A stretch of 33,598 nucleotides of DNA from NCBI GenBank assembly GCA_018898455.1, contig JAHIJO010000229.1, positions 1 to 33,598 of the forward strand. Reading direction: 5' to 3'. Origin of the DNA: Verrucomicrobiota bacterium (lineage in GTDB: Bacteria; Verrucomicrobiota; Kiritimatiellia; JAAZAB01). A program made the position numbers and the translations under genes. The notes below the pieces were generated by a model. It was given only the letters and a program-made list of their open reading frames with translations. It was not told where the DNA came from and did no database searches. Shown here one piece after another: positions 1 through 9,063 of the stretch; within the stretch, counting starts at the first letter, position 1; every line of letters starts with the position of its first letter.

Positions 1-2
1 CA

Positions 3-125
3 ATTTTACAGATATTGAGCCTCACGCTTTTCGAGAAAACGCCCATTTTACAGGCCTTTGCTCAACATCCATTGCAAATTGAAGACACGACACTACTAAA
101 ACAGCAGTATTTACAAGGGTTTTAA
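3..125 (+). CDS. Transposase C-terminus, IS4-like (partial, runs off the left edge)
   Basis: The frame beginning at base 3 stays open for 40 codons and ends at a TAA (123-125). The peptide contains LQILSLTLFEKTPILQAF, which I recognise as the conserved C-terminal stretch of IS4-family DDE transposases of the DUF4372-containing type. Only the extreme C-terminus is visible; the catalytic domain lies outside the window. It is the only plus-strand protein fragment in the first 8.8 kb and converges on the lytic transglycosylase gene, 39 bp away, so the right end of the insertion sequence should lie between about 126 and 165. I cannot confirm a terminal inverted repeat because the left end is not visible. 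The family call comes from memory of the motif. Confidence 0.6.
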   Translation: MLQILSLTLFEKTPILQAFAQHPLQIEDTTLLKQQYLQGF

Positions 126-164
126 GCCGGACACTCATGACAATGTTTATTTATTGACAGCGCA

Positions 165-2342
165 TTAATGGCGGGAGCCGCCGCGATAGCCTGGGCCTTT
201 TTTGGGTGTGGGAGCGGCCGCCACGGAGACCACGTTGGTGGTCATGGTCACATAGGCGTTATACCGGGTGCGGATCTGCCGCACATAGGCCACGGGTTCT
301 TCCCCGCGCACATAGCCATGCCGCGCCCGGCGGGCATACTGCGGCTTTGACAGCAGCAGCATGGCCCGCTCGACGTGATCAAACCAGCGCTGATGATTCC
401 AGCCCTTCTGGGACGCCAGACTACGAGCATCACCCACATGTCCTTTACCCGCATTGTAGGCCGCCAGCGCAAACCACATTCGTTCCTGGTTATCCATCTC
501 CGGCTCGAACGTATTACGCACCCAATCAAGATATTTCACGCCCGCATGGATGCCGGTTTTCGGATCATCCAGCCGCCTGATTCCCAATTCCCTGGCCGTG
601 CGGGGCATAACCTGCATCAACCCCTGAGCGCCGACGGCGGACTTGACCTTGGGATTGAATCTGCTTTCCTGGTACATCTGGGAAACGATCAGCCGCCAGT
701 CGAAATCATATTCCCCCGCATAATATTTAACGATATCGTCGTAGGGTGAAACTTGCCCTCGGCGTTTGGCATTAATTTGATCCTCGATAAAAAGTCGAGC
801 CTTGCGTGTATTGTTGAAATACTTCTGATAGGTTATGTTGTAGAATTTTCCGCGATATTCTTTTTTCCAGAAAGCATTGACTGCCTCAAGCAACCGGGTG
901 TCTTTCGCCCGGACCGTCCAGACATAAGGTTGGGGATCGCCTAAAGGAAAAACCGCTTTGATGTCGTCGTTCCAAGCCCGCTCCATATCGAGGGTCTGGT
1001 TATCGGCCACGGTAAGATCATAGTCGCCGCCGGCCACCATCCGGATAATGTCTTCCGTTTCCATGGTCTCGGGCGCCGGCTGAAGCCTGACATTCAGACC
1101 ACCGGCCTTGAGCGCTTCCAGTGTCTGCCAGCAGGCGCTGGACTGACGCGCCACCACGGTGCGGCCGGCCAGATCGGCCCGCGTTTTGAGTTTCCGGTCA
1201 TCGGTCCGCGCGACAACAATTTCCGGGGAATAATAATAGGGCACGGAAAACGCCAATCCTTTCCGGGCACGGTCCTCCGTAGGCGCCATGAACGATGCAA
1301 TCATATCACCCCTGCCATCCATCAGCATGGCGATCAATTCATTCAGGCTGGACGCCACCACCATTTCCAACTGGAGGCCATTTTGCCGGGCAAACTCCCG
1401 GGCCAGGTCGTATTCAAACCCCAGGATCTCACCGCGCCACATGAAATATGACACCTCGTTGTTCCGGGTCAGGACCCGCAGAGTCTTGCGCTTTTGAATG
1501 CCGGGCCAGTCGTCCCGGTAAACGTCTTCGCGGGGACGCGTCACGGCCTGCCGGTCCAGATAACCGTTCAGCGCGGCCAGTAATTGGGAATTCCCGGGGC
1601 GAACGCCCCATGCCAATGGTCGTTCGCAGCTCATATCGAAGATCGGCTTGATATCGGACCGGTAATCCAGGCTGATGTCCAGAATGTTGCTGTCCATGAT
1701 CGTGAGATCGATCTTGCCGGCGGCCAACCGATCGAAGATAGCGTCGGGACTGAACCGGCCGGACAGGATTTGGATCTTAAGACCCGGAGTGTGCCGGGCC
1801 AGGTCCCGTGCGGTTTCCGCGAACGAGGTCATGTCCTGAATGGCAACGGCCCGCGTTTTAAGATCGGATATTTTCCGGACAGTCCGGTCATTAGTGCGGG
1901 CCACCAGTTGCTCGCGGGAACGCCCCACCGGCGCGGTAAACGCGATCTGCTTTTTGCGGGATTCCAGAACTGTCAAGTTGGCGGCCACCAAATCACCCTG
2001 GCCGGCCAGCAAGGCCGGGATTAGTTCTTCGAAACTCTCCACCGCCACCAGTTCCGGTTTGAGGCCGATGGAACGCGCAAAGGCGGCGGCCAATTCCCGC
2101 TCATGATCGTAGGGATTACCGTCCCGGGGCAGGTAGGTTTCTTCAAAGCGCTGGACGAGAATCCGCAGGAGGCCCCGTTTCTTTATGGCCTCCAGGTCGC
2201 CGGTTTCAATATAGGTGGTGGACGCCGAGACGGTGGCCGGCAGTTCCTGCTGATCAACGGCTTCAGGTCGGCATCCGGCGCCGAGCAGCAGGCCCCACAA
2301 ACAGGATGCCGGAAACAGACGCCAGAATGTCTTTTCAATCAT
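165..2342 (-). CDS. Lytic murein transglycosylase with tandem solute-binding domains (MltF-like)
   Basis: Probable periplasmic lipoprotein that cleaves the MurNAc-GlcNAc bond of peptidoglycan. Residues 1-24 form a signal peptide ending in LLGAGC, an imperfect lipobox with candidate lipidation Cys24. Two bacterial extracellular solute-binding family 3 modules follow, about residues 55-270 and 285-515; each has the ELAAAFAR or DLAREFAR helix and the RKKQIAFT or RARKGLAFS strand. An SLT domain occupies about 545-660, with QESRF (catalytic Glu559), GAQGLMQVMP and ALAAYNAGKGH. E. coli MltF has one solute-binding module plus SLT, so the duplicated sensor part is unusual. The sensing modules may bind a muropeptide or amino acid and tune the lytic domain; that is inference. 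The start is an ATG with only a weak ribosome-binding site. The downstream neighbour is an SGNH hydrolase in the same direction. Confidence 0.9.
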   Translation of the reverse strand: MIEKTFWRLFPASCLWGLLLGAGCRPEAVDQQELPATVSASTTYIETGDLEAIKKRGLLRILVQRFEETYLPRDGNPYDHERELAAAFARSIGLKPELVAVESFEELIPALLAGQGDLVAANLTVLESRKKQIAFTAPVGRSREQLVARTNDRTVRKISDLKTRAVAIQDMTSFAETARDLARHTPGLKIQILSGRFSPDAIFDRLAAGKIDLTIMDSNILDISLDYRSDIKPIFDMSCERPLAWGVRPGNSQLLAALNGYLDRQAVTRPREDVYRDDWPGIQKRKTLRVLTRNNEVSYFMWRGEILGFEYDLAREFARQNGLQLEMVVASSLNELIAMLMDGRGDMIASFMAPTEDRARKGLAFSVPYYYSPEIVVARTDDRKLKTRADLAGRTVVARQSSACWQTLEALKAGGLNVRLQPAPETMETEDIIRMVAGGDYDLTVADNQTLDMERAWNDDIKAVFPLGDPQPYVWTVRAKDTRLLEAVNAFWKKEYRGKFYNITYQKYFNNTRKARLFIEDQINAKRRGQVSPYDDIVKYYAGEYDFDWRLIVSQMYQESRFNPKVKSAVGAQGLMQVMPRTARELGIRRLDDPKTGIHAGVKYLDWVRNTFEPEMDNQERMWFALAAYNAGKGHVGDARSLASQKGWNHQRWFDHVERAMLLLSKPQYARRARHGYVRGEEPVAYVRQIRTRYNAYVTMTTNVVSVAAAPTPKKGPGYRGGSRH

Positions 2343-2440
2343 GATATATCAACCGCCATACCCGTCTGTATCCAAATTCGACGCGACACGCAAGGTCGCT
2401 GGGGACTGGCGCCATAATCGGAAGTATTAATGCATAACCA

Positions 2441-3535
2441 TCACGAATCCCGCATGAGAATCTGCTCGATCAGCGGCGCCAAGCGGTCGGCAATGAGACG
2501 GAATCCGTGATCGTTAGGATGACCGCCGTCCACGTGCGCCGAATCCGCGCCGAACGGGATCAGGCCGTAACCATCGACCAGGTGCAGGTTCCGGTCTTTC
2601 GGCCGGCAACGCACGTAATACATCAGCATCACGTCCCGCACGCCATCGAGATGGGTCCGGTTCCCGGAAGACCAGTCATAGGCCGAGTAGCATGTCGGTG
2701 TGATCAGCAGGATTGGCGTCCGGGGATGACGGGCGCGGAGAATACTCGCGAAGGGCGGCAATCGCCGGCGTAGAAGGTTCCCCGCTATATTGGCATAGTC
2801 GAGAACAAAGAGCGCAGCATCAATTTCACCGATGAGTTTCGCCATTTCGGGCTCGTATTTTCCATTGCCGGAAAACCCGAGGTTGATCGTTTCAATATTC
2901 AAGAGTCGTCCGACGCAAGAGACATAATCATTAGCGGCGGTGCCGGCACAGCCCCCCTGGGTGATGGAAGTCCCGTAAAACACCACTGGCTTTCGAAGCG
3001 CCGGCGGTGCCGGCGGCAGGATACGCGAACCGTGACTGAAGCCCAACTCCAGCTTCTCCAGACCCTTGTAGAGTGGAAGATACAGACGGAACTCGCGCAT
3101 TTTTTCAGGGACATCGTTAAACAGTTGCCTCTCGAACGACGGCGAAACCAGATCCGGTTGTGCCACCGCCCACGGCCGCATCCGACCGGGCACGCCGCAT
3201 TCCAAGGCCACACCGTTGCTCCCGGTGGCGGCCATATGCGCCATATGACTCGCGTCCGTGTTCGTCACCCGCACGGCCATGGCAACCGCATCGGACCGGA
3301 ACGCCACGTTGGCGCCGGCAGGACACTGGGCCAAGGCCCAGACATCAGAAGAGACGCACCCCTGCGCCCGCAGGGGGAGACGGCAAAACCGGCCTCGGTT
3401 TTCCTTGAACCAGGCCAGTCCCCGAAGGGCCAGGCGGCGATCCATGGCGGATATCCACATTAACGCGGATGGCGCCATGACTTTCCGCACCCGCATGTTC
3501 TTATCCATATTTTCAATCCGCTTTCCTATGGGCAT
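2441..3535 (-). CDS. SGNH/GDSL-type hydrolase (esterase-like) with N-terminal beta-sandwich
   Basis: Predicted 364-aa ester hydrolase. The C-terminal half has the SGNH blocks: GTSITQGG with nucleophile Ser190, GFSGNG (Gly and Asn of the oxyanion hole, about 222-224), and DGGHPNDHG near 336-343 with the Asp/His pair. The N-terminal 170 residues look like the beta-sandwich accessory domain seen in SGNH hydrolases that deacetylate sugars or antibiotics. No signal peptide is evident, so it is probably cytoplasmic. I chose the ATG at 3533-3535 because AAGGAG lies 6 bases upstream; an in-frame ATG at 3560-3562 would add nine residues that include that ribosome-binding site. The substrate is unknown. 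It sits between the lytic transglycosylase and nnr genes, all minus strand, with gaps of about 60-100 bp. Confidence 0.85.
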   Translation of the reverse strand: MPIGKRIENMDKNMRVRKVMAPSALMWISAMDRRLALRGLAWFKENRGRFCRLPLRAQGCVSSDVWALAQCPAGANVAFRSDAVAMAVRVTNTDASHMAHMAATGSNGVALECGVPGRMRPWAVAQPDLVSPSFERQLFNDVPEKMREFRLYLPLYKGLEKLELGFSHGSRILPPAPPALRKPVVFYGTSITQGGCAGTAANDYVSCVGRLLNIETINLGFSGNGKYEPEMAKLIGEIDAALFVLDYANIAGNLLRRRLPPFASILRARHPRTPILLITPTCYSAYDWSSGNRTHLDGVRDVMLMYYVRCRPKDRNLHLVDGYGLIPFGADSAHVDGGHPNDHGFRLIADRLAPLIEQILMRDS

Positions 3536-3593
3536 GGTGCGCTCCTTTTCCGGAAGATCCATTCAGAAATAAACAAATGCTACGAAGTGGAAT

Positions 3594-5177
3594 TTATCGC
3601 GGCGACACCTGCTGAAAGGCATACGGCAGGGAGTCAATCACATCGCCCGCTGTCAGGCCGGCTTCGGTTTTCTCAGCCGCGGCGTCGTCGCCGGCCTTGC
3701 CATGGAGAAATACGGCCGCCCGGGCCGCGTCAAAGGGTTTCAAGCCTTGCGCCAGCAGACCGGCGAGTAAACCGGCCAGCACATCGCCGGTTCCCCCCGT
3801 GGCCATTCCGGGATTGCCCGTCAGGTTGACCTGCAGGGGCTCCCCTTCAACCGCCACCAGGGTGCCCGCGCCTTTCAGCACGACTACAGCCCGGGACCGC
3901 TTTGCCGCTTCCCGCACTGCGGCAAACCGGTCTACCTGCACGTCAGCCGTGGAACGCCCCATGATCCGACCCATTTCAGCGGGATGCGGCGTAATGACCA
4001 GGGCCCCCTTCCGGCGGCTGAAATCATCCAGACACCCTTCACCCACATTCAAGGCATCCGCATCAAGTACCAGTGGAACGGGACATTCCTGTAGTATCCG
4101 GTTGATCAACGTTTGGGAATCCGGGTGACGCGTCAATCCCGGACCTGCCAATACCGCGCTGAATGAGCTCATTTTGTCGCGCCATGCATCCCAGCTTGCG
4201 GCGGCAAGGGAGCCGGTCTCCGTTTCCGGCGCCGCATGCACCATGGCTTCCAACACTGCGCCCGCAACGACGGGAGCAATGCCGCGCACCGTGACAACGC
4301 TCACCAAGCCGGCGCCGGACCGCAAGGCCGCCTGCGCGGCCATGCTGACAGCGCCGGCATAACCGGCGGCGCCCCCGATGATCAGGACATGTCCGAAACT
4401 GCCTTTATGGGCATTGCGGGACCGACGGGGAATAATCCGGCGCACATCGTCGGCCGCGATGAATTCGATGTCGGACTCGATTTTTTCGATCAGCGGCGGC
4501 GGAATGCCGATATCCGCCACTTCCAGGCGACCCACGTTGTTCACGGCACACGGTTCCACCAGGCCGCGTTTGGGAAGCCCCATGGTAACCGTCAGATCGG
4601 CTGTGACGGTGTCGCCCGCAGCCCGGCCGGTATCGGAATCCAGGCCGGAAGGCACGTCAATGGCCACGACGAAACTCTGGCTGGACAGCGCGTTGATGTA
4701 ACGAATAGCGCCCGCGGCAGGACCGTGGGCCGGTCCATGGATACCGGTGCCCAGCACGCCATCCACAATCACCGTCACGCCCATGCTGCCGCTTTCGCCG
4801 AGCAGATTGCCGGTCAATTGATCCCAGTCTTCCTGGGTGGGAAATTCCTCCAGCGGGATTTTTGCGGTTTTCAACTTGGTCAGATGCGCCCGCGCATCGC
4901 CCTGGACATCACTGATGGAGCCGGCCAGCCAGACTGACACCTCATAGCCCCGTTTCTTCAAATAGCGCGCGGCCGCGAACGCGTCGCCTCCATTATTCCC
5001 CCGCCCCGCGACCAGCAGAATGGCGGCGTAGTCCCACCCATAGCGGTCACAGAGGCTGTCCACGACGTGCGCCACGCCGAAACCGGCCCGATCCATGAGC
5101 ATCTCGCCCGACACTTGGAAATCGGCGATGGTTTTCCGGTCCAGTTCCCGCATTAATTCCGTGGAGACCACTTTCAT
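3594..5177 (-). CDS. nnr: Bifunctional NAD(P)HX epimerase / ADP- or ATP-dependent NAD(P)HX dehydratase
   Basis: Cytoplasmic metabolite-repair enzyme that returns hydrated NADH/NADPH to the usable cofactor. The N-terminal epimerase domain (about 1-215) has the signature GRGNNGGDAF at 58-67 and IDVPSGLDSDTG. The C-terminal dehydratase domain (about 225-520), of the ribokinase-like fold, has the nucleotide site GGAAGYAGA, LDADALN, ITPHPAEMGR and GGTGDVLAG with catalytic Asp465. The length of 527 aa matches the fused bacterial form. The start ATG is preceded by AAGGA at a good distance. It belongs to the minus-strand housekeeping block with pdxJ, which often lies near this gene in bacteria. No oddities seen. 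Confidence 0.95.
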   Translation of the reverse strand: MKVVSTELMRELDRKTIADFQVSGEMLMDRAGFGVAHVVDSLCDRYGWDYAAILLVAGRGNNGGDAFAAARYLKKRGYEVSVWLAGSISDVQGDARAHLTKLKTAKIPLEEFPTQEDWDQLTGNLLGESGSMGVTVIVDGVLGTGIHGPAHGPAAGAIRYINALSSQSFVVAIDVPSGLDSDTGRAAGDTVTADLTVTMGLPKRGLVEPCAVNNVGRLEVADIGIPPPLIEKIESDIEFIAADDVRRIIPRRSRNAHKGSFGHVLIIGGAAGYAGAVSMAAQAALRSGAGLVSVVTVRGIAPVVAGAVLEAMVHAAPETETGSLAAASWDAWRDKMSSFSAVLAGPGLTRHPDSQTLINRILQECPVPLVLDADALNVGEGCLDDFSRRKGALVITPHPAEMGRIMGRSTADVQVDRFAAVREAAKRSRAVVVLKGAGTLVAVEGEPLQVNLTGNPGMATGGTGDVLAGLLAGLLAQGLKPFDAARAAVFLHGKAGDDAAAEKTEAGLTAGDVIDSLPYAFQQVSPR

Positions 5178-5214
5178 GAGATCCTTTCAACGCGGGCTGT
5201 GCCCACAACCCAAG

Positions 5215-5330
5215 CAATTCCAAGTTCCACTCGTGGCGCGTGGCAAGCCAAAACCCAAATTCCAAGGAATAGTCAAATTCTAATTCCACCTATGGCGGAG
5301 AACCCTGAACACCGAACACTGAAAACCTTT
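5215..5330. repeat. Short intergenic low-complexity repeats (AATTCCAAG / GTGTTCGGTGTTCA type)
   Basis: The gap between nnr and pdxJ carries degenerate repeats of AATTCCAAG and AAATTCC, and at 5306-5326, read on the minus strand, a CAGTGTTCGGTGTTCAGG tract. I remember similar tracts scattered between genes in Planctomycetes, Verrucomicrobia and Lentisphaerae genomes. No gene is visible here. Confidence 0.5.
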
Positions 5331-6077
5331 TTAGCCCCGCGGATAACCCCGATATCCGCGCATGGCGGCCAGCATTTCGCGGACAGCGGATTTCATGCCC
5401 ACCAGCACGGCGCGGGCAATGATGCTGTGCCCGATATTCAATGTGTCCAGCCAGGGAATTTGCAAAACATTGCCAATGGTCGCCAGATTGATTCCATGGC
5501 CCGCGTTGACATTCAGTCCAAGTTCATGGGCGTAATGGGCCGCGACGATCAGCCGTTTCAGTTCCCGCTGTGCTCGCCGGCCGCTGGCGTCACAAAAAGA
5601 GCCGGTGTGCAATTCCACATAGGGGGCACCAAGCTCGGCGGCGGCTTCCAGTTGGCGCCGCTCGGGATCGATAAACAGACTGGCTACGATACCGGCGCCG
5701 GCCAGACGGGCCAGCGTGGTTTTTAAAGCGTTTTTCTGACCGTCCGCGTCCAGGCCGCCTTCCGTGGTCAGCTCGCGGCGTTTTTCCGGAACCAGGCATA
5801 CCTCATCGGGTCGCGCCTTCACCGCTATGGCCACAATATCCGGGGTATTGGCCATTTCCAGGTTGAGCCGGACATTCAAATGGCGGCGCATGGACCATAG
5901 GTCGCGATCCTGGATATGGCGCCGGTCTTCCCGGAGATGAATAGTGATGCCGGCCGCGCCGGCTTTCTCGCAGAGCCGGGCCGCTTCCAGAGGATCCGGA
6001 TAGGGGGTGCCCCGCGCCTGCCGCACCGTGGCCACATGATCCACGTTCACGCCCAGTTTCAACTGCCGATATTTCAT
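5331..6077 (-). CDS. pdxJ: Pyridoxine 5'-phosphate synthase
   Basis: Condenses 1-deoxyxylulose 5-phosphate with 3-amino-2-oxopropyl phosphate to give pyridoxine 5'-phosphate, the last ring-forming step of DXP-dependent vitamin B6 synthesis. The protein is a 248-aa TIM barrel of normal family length. Visible signatures are LGVNVDHVATVRQARG at the N-terminus, ITIHLREDRRHI, CLVPEKRRELTTEGGLD, VELHTGSFCD, LNVNAGHGIN and LNIGHSIIARAV. The reading frame is open another 60 codons upstream, but the ATG at 6075-6077 starts exactly where family members start and has AAGGAG upstream, so the extension is not coding. It lies downstream of the hairpin cluster and upstream of nnr on the same strand. Confidence 0.96.
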   Translation of the reverse strand: MKYRQLKLGVNVDHVATVRQARGTPYPDPLEAARLCEKAGAAGITIHLREDRRHIQDRDLWSMRRHLNVRLNLEMANTPDIVAIAVKARPDEVCLVPEKRRELTTEGGLDADGQKNALKTTLARLAGAGIVASLFIDPERRQLEAAAELGAPYVELHTGSFCDASGRRAQRELKRLIVAAHYAHELGLNVNAGHGINLATIGNVLQIPWLDTLNIGHSIIARAVLVGMKSAVREMLAAMRGYRGYPRG

Positions 6078-6149
6078 ACTGCCCTCGCTCCTTAATCCCC
6101 GTATTTCCACCGGCTGCGGTGCAACACCATACGTAAGACGCTTTCCCGT

Positions 6150-6373
6150 AAAGATACACGTTTTTGCGAGTATCTTTCTGGGTAGCGGAGGCTTCACGCC
6201 TCCGAAGATCGCAGGGATAAACCCTGCGCTACCTTGGGTTGCCACGTCGCCAAGCAAGTGGCCACTTATCCCGCCTCATAGGCGGGATGACGTGGCGGGC
6301 ATTAGCCCGCCTTAACTTATTTTGTGGCCGCGAGTACTTAGCATTAGCAGGGATATATTCCAGAATATCCCTG
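6150..6373. repeat. Hairpin-rich intergenic cluster (six inverted repeats, one a three-way-junction shape)
   Basis: The 391-bp gap between pdxJ and the RCC1 gene contains no gene but several perfect inverted repeats. These are 6150-6157/6170-6177 (AAAGATAC); a compound unit 6181-6233 in which GGTAGC/GCTACC encloses GGAGGC/GCCTCC and GCAGGG/CCCTGC hairpins; the palindrome AAGTGGCCACTT at 6256-6267; 6268-6275/6281-6288 (ATCCCGCC); 6294-6300/6305-6311 (GGCGGGC); and 6348-6356/6365-6373 (CAGGGATAT). They could end RCC1-gene transcription or be REP-like dispersed elements. No T-tract follows a stem on the minus strand, so a classic terminator is not clear. Confidence 0.7.
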
Positions 6374-6468
6374 GCCTGTTCAAGGATATTCTCTTCAGAA
6401 CGATAATTGATAGTTAGAGCCTGTCCCGTTATTCCGGTGGTCTTGAAAATACGGGGCGGATCGGATAA

Positions 6469-8640
6469 TCATGGATTAAACCGATATGGCCCGCCACGGA
6501 GATAGCCGCTCGCCGAAAACCACACGTACCAGTTATGGGATGAATCCACGACTCCCGGGTCGGCTTTGCCGTCACCGTCAAAATCGCCGCTTACGGCCAT
6601 CGTATCGGTGAAACCGAACGAATATGGCCCGGACGGCACATAACCAGCGCCCGATAAACATACATACCATTGCCCATTCTGGACCATTGCCGGGTCGGCT
6701 TTGCCGTCACCGTCAAAATCGCCCGCGAGCGGCGAATCACCGGTAAGATTGTAATTATATGGACCGACCTGAGCATACCCGGACCCGGAGAGCCATTGAT
6801 ACCAATTGCCCGAAGTATATACAGCCGGATCGGCTTTGCCGTCACCGTCAAAATCACCAACAACCGGAATATTCCCGGATGTTCCGAAGACATACGGCCC
6901 ACCGATCTGATAGCCCATACCTGACAACCATACATACCATGCTCCGGCGTGGAAAACCGCCGGGTCAGATTGCCTATCACCGTCAAAATCACCCGTAACC
7001 GGATACGATTCATTTAAGCAAAACGCCACGGGACCGACCCGCTGATAACTGGTTGACGAAAGCCAGGCATACCAGCCAAGGGATGGTTGATATATTGCCG
7101 GGTCGGCTTTGCCGTCACCGTCAAAATCGCCTGCCACCGGAATCCAGCTGCTGGCAGGCGGATTTGAGCCGCAATAGCCGCTGGTATCAATGCTGAATGA
7201 ACTAATCTGCGTTTCGTTCGTGGCTTTAATCCAGTAGTAATACAACGTCTCCGGGATGACGTTGCCATCATCGTACCGGGTATTTGTTGTGGCGGTCGCA
7301 AGACCGGCGGAATCCGCATTCCTTTCAAGGCTGCGGAACACCTGGTAACCGGTCCCCCCTTTTGACGCGTTCCATGTAATTTGCACTTGATCAAGAAACA
7401 GACCGTCGCTGGCCACAACATTCGTGGGGACTTCCGGAATCTCAAATATGGGCAGGGTGACTACGTGGGCAGGCACATAAGCGTCGAGAAAACTTCCATT
7501 GCCCAGTTGACAATAAAAATTATAACCCCAACCCCAGAGCGTTCCGTCACGCTTCACCGCCAGGGAGTGAGACGTACCGCCGGTAATTGCGATGATATCA
7601 GTCAGATAAGCAACCTTGACTGGGGTCGCGGAATACATATTCGAGGAGCCGGTCCCCAGTTGACCGTTCTCATTACAACCCCAGGCCCAGACCGTGCCAT
7701 CGCTTTTCAACGCCAACGAATGATAGCCGCCGCCGGCAATCGCGATGACGTTGGATAAACCGGCAACCGGCACCGGTGAATAACAATCAGTTGTCGATCC
7801 ATTGCCCACTTCGCCATATTGATTATAACCCCAGGCCCAAACCGTGCCGTCGCTTCGCAAGGCCAGCCCATGGAAAAGCGCGCCCAATCCGATCGCCGTC
7901 ACATTGGAAACCAACGTCTGTACCGGAAGCCATTCTTCACCGCCGAATCCGTTACCTAGTTGACCATACGTGCTATTGCCCCAGCTCCAGACGGTTCCAT
8001 TGGTTTTTAAGGCCAGCGAATGGTATTTACCCGCGACGATCGAAATCACAGCAACAAGGTTGCTGACCTGCACCGGCGCCAAACGATTGCTTTTCGATCC
8101 GTCTCCCAACTGACCATGGCTATTATGTCCCCATCCCCAGACCGTGCCGTCATCTCGGAGCGCAAGGGAATGAAAAGTGCCTCCGGCAATAGTTGCAACA
8201 TTACTGAGCCCGCTGATCCGGACGGGTGACAGATAATCATCAAGGTTGGTCTGGGCCAACTGGCCATAATCATTACAACCCCAGCCCCAGATGGTTGCAT
8301 CACGGGTCAAGACCAGGGAATGCCACGCGCCAGCCGCCGTCGCGCTGATATTCGAGACTGCGCCGACCGACACCGGTGTCCTTTGATCATCCGTGGAACC
8401 ATTATCTACCTGCCCGTAGAGACCATTACCCCAGACCCAGACACTCCCATCATACTTAACCGTGAAAGAATGCCTATCGCCCGCCGCAATAAGGGCCTGG
8501 GTGGAAGCGGAAACCTTTTGAACCGAAATCAGTTCATTGCCAAACGACGGTTCCAACGCAACATCATGCGCTAACGAATGGGAAAGATAAATCCATCCGA
8601 AACAAACCAGGAATATTGAACCAGAAAATCTTCTAATCAT
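6469..8640 (-). CDS. Secreted RCC1-repeat beta-propeller with FN3-like and FG-GAP/VCBS repeats
   Basis: Large exported protein (723 aa) of unknown ligand. Residues 1-25 form a signal peptide. About residues 45-400 hold seven RCC1 repeats, each with HSLALKxDGTVWxWG and YGQLGNG, which is the number needed for one seven-bladed propeller. A fibronectin-III-like segment follows (about 405-490, with GYQVFRS and a YYYWIKA strand). The C-terminal 220 residues carry five FG-GAP-type repeats built on GDFDGDGKADPA, a calcium-binding DxDxDG pattern; the second is degenerate (GDRQSDPA). The combination suggests a surface or secreted recognition protein; that is inference. The start ATG has only a weak, distant AAAGG. 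There is no C-terminal sorting motif. The next plus-strand feature upstream is tRNA-Phe. Confidence 0.88.
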   Translation of the reverse strand: MIRRFSGSIFLVCFGWIYLSHSLAHDVALEPSFGNELISVQKVSASTQALIAAGDRHSFTVKYDGSVWVWGNGLYGQVDNGSTDDQRTPVSVGAVSNISATAAGAWHSLVLTRDATIWGWGCNDYGQLAQTNLDDYLSPVRISGLSNVATIAGGTFHSLALRDDGTVWGWGHNSHGQLGDGSKSNRLAPVQVSNLVAVISIVAGKYHSLALKTNGTVWSWGNSTYGQLGNGFGGEEWLPVQTLVSNVTAIGLGALFHGLALRSDGTVWAWGYNQYGEVGNGSTTDCYSPVPVAGLSNVIAIAGGGYHSLALKSDGTVWAWGCNENGQLGTGSSNMYSATPVKVAYLTDIIAITGGTSHSLAVKRDGTLWGWGYNFYCQLGNGSFLDAYVPAHVVTLPIFEIPEVPTNVVASDGLFLDQVQITWNASKGGTGYQVFRSLERNADSAGLATATTNTRYDDGNVIPETLYYYWIKATNETQISSFSIDTSGYCGSNPPASSWIPVAGDFDGDGKADPAIYQPSLGWYAWLSSTSYQRVGPVAFCLNESYPVTGDFDGDRQSDPAVFHAGAWYVWLSGMGYQIGGPYVFGTSGNIPVVGDFDGDGKADPAVYTSGNWYQWLSGSGYAQVGPYNYNLTGDSPLAGDFDGDGKADPAMVQNGQWYVCLSGAGYVPSGPYSFGFTDTMAVSGDFDGDGKADPGVVDSSHNWYVWFSASGYLRGGPYRFNP
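6561..7131 (-). repeat. Near-identical DNA repeats encoding the FG-GAP motifs
   Basis: Within the RCC1/FG-GAP gene a 25-base core encoding DFDGDGKAD is identical at 6561-6585, 6696-6720, 6831-6855 and 7104-7128; a fifth copy near 6965-6990 has diverged. The spacing of about 135-137 bp and the DNA-level identity point to recent duplication or gene conversion rather than old protein repeats. Confidence 0.85.
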
Positions 8641-8848
8641 ATTGATTATTACTGCCTTTTATTGCGCTAATTTACCATTTGTGCATTTGAAACTGACTCG
8701 ATTATTACAGTATATCTTATCCATCCCTGCCGAACCGGGCAAGATATTTTTGTTTGCCCCGCCAGGTTAATAAATTACTCGTCAGCCAGATACCGGTTGC
8801 CATTCTTCCGGCTGTTCTCGTTCTTCATGCCACAGGCGAAAATTGTCG

Positions 8849-8877
8849 TTGATTTTGACTGGGCTGGCAGATACTAT
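8849..8877 (+). promoter_or_regulatory. Sigma-70-type promoter of tRNA-Phe
   Basis: TTGATT at 8849-8854 and TACTAT at 8872-8877 are separated by exactly 17 bp. The predicted transcript start, near 8884, is about 30 bp before the tRNA. No other gene lies on this strand nearby. Confidence 0.6.
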
Positions 8878-8914
8878 CGGCGCGTTGTTTCTGAAAACAA
8901 TGAAAACATCGCAG

Positions 8915-8987
<73 letters not shown>

Positions 8988-9063
8988 CCCCTTTTTTATT
9001 GACTAAAACAAGCGTTTAATCCTTTATTCATGCTGGTTAAACCAACATCGCTGTTTTAAGATT

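Noticed and set aside
6078-6257. 60-residue N-terminal extension of PdxJ
   Set aside because: The ATG at 6077 has AAGGAG and matches the family start; the extension translates the hairpin elements.
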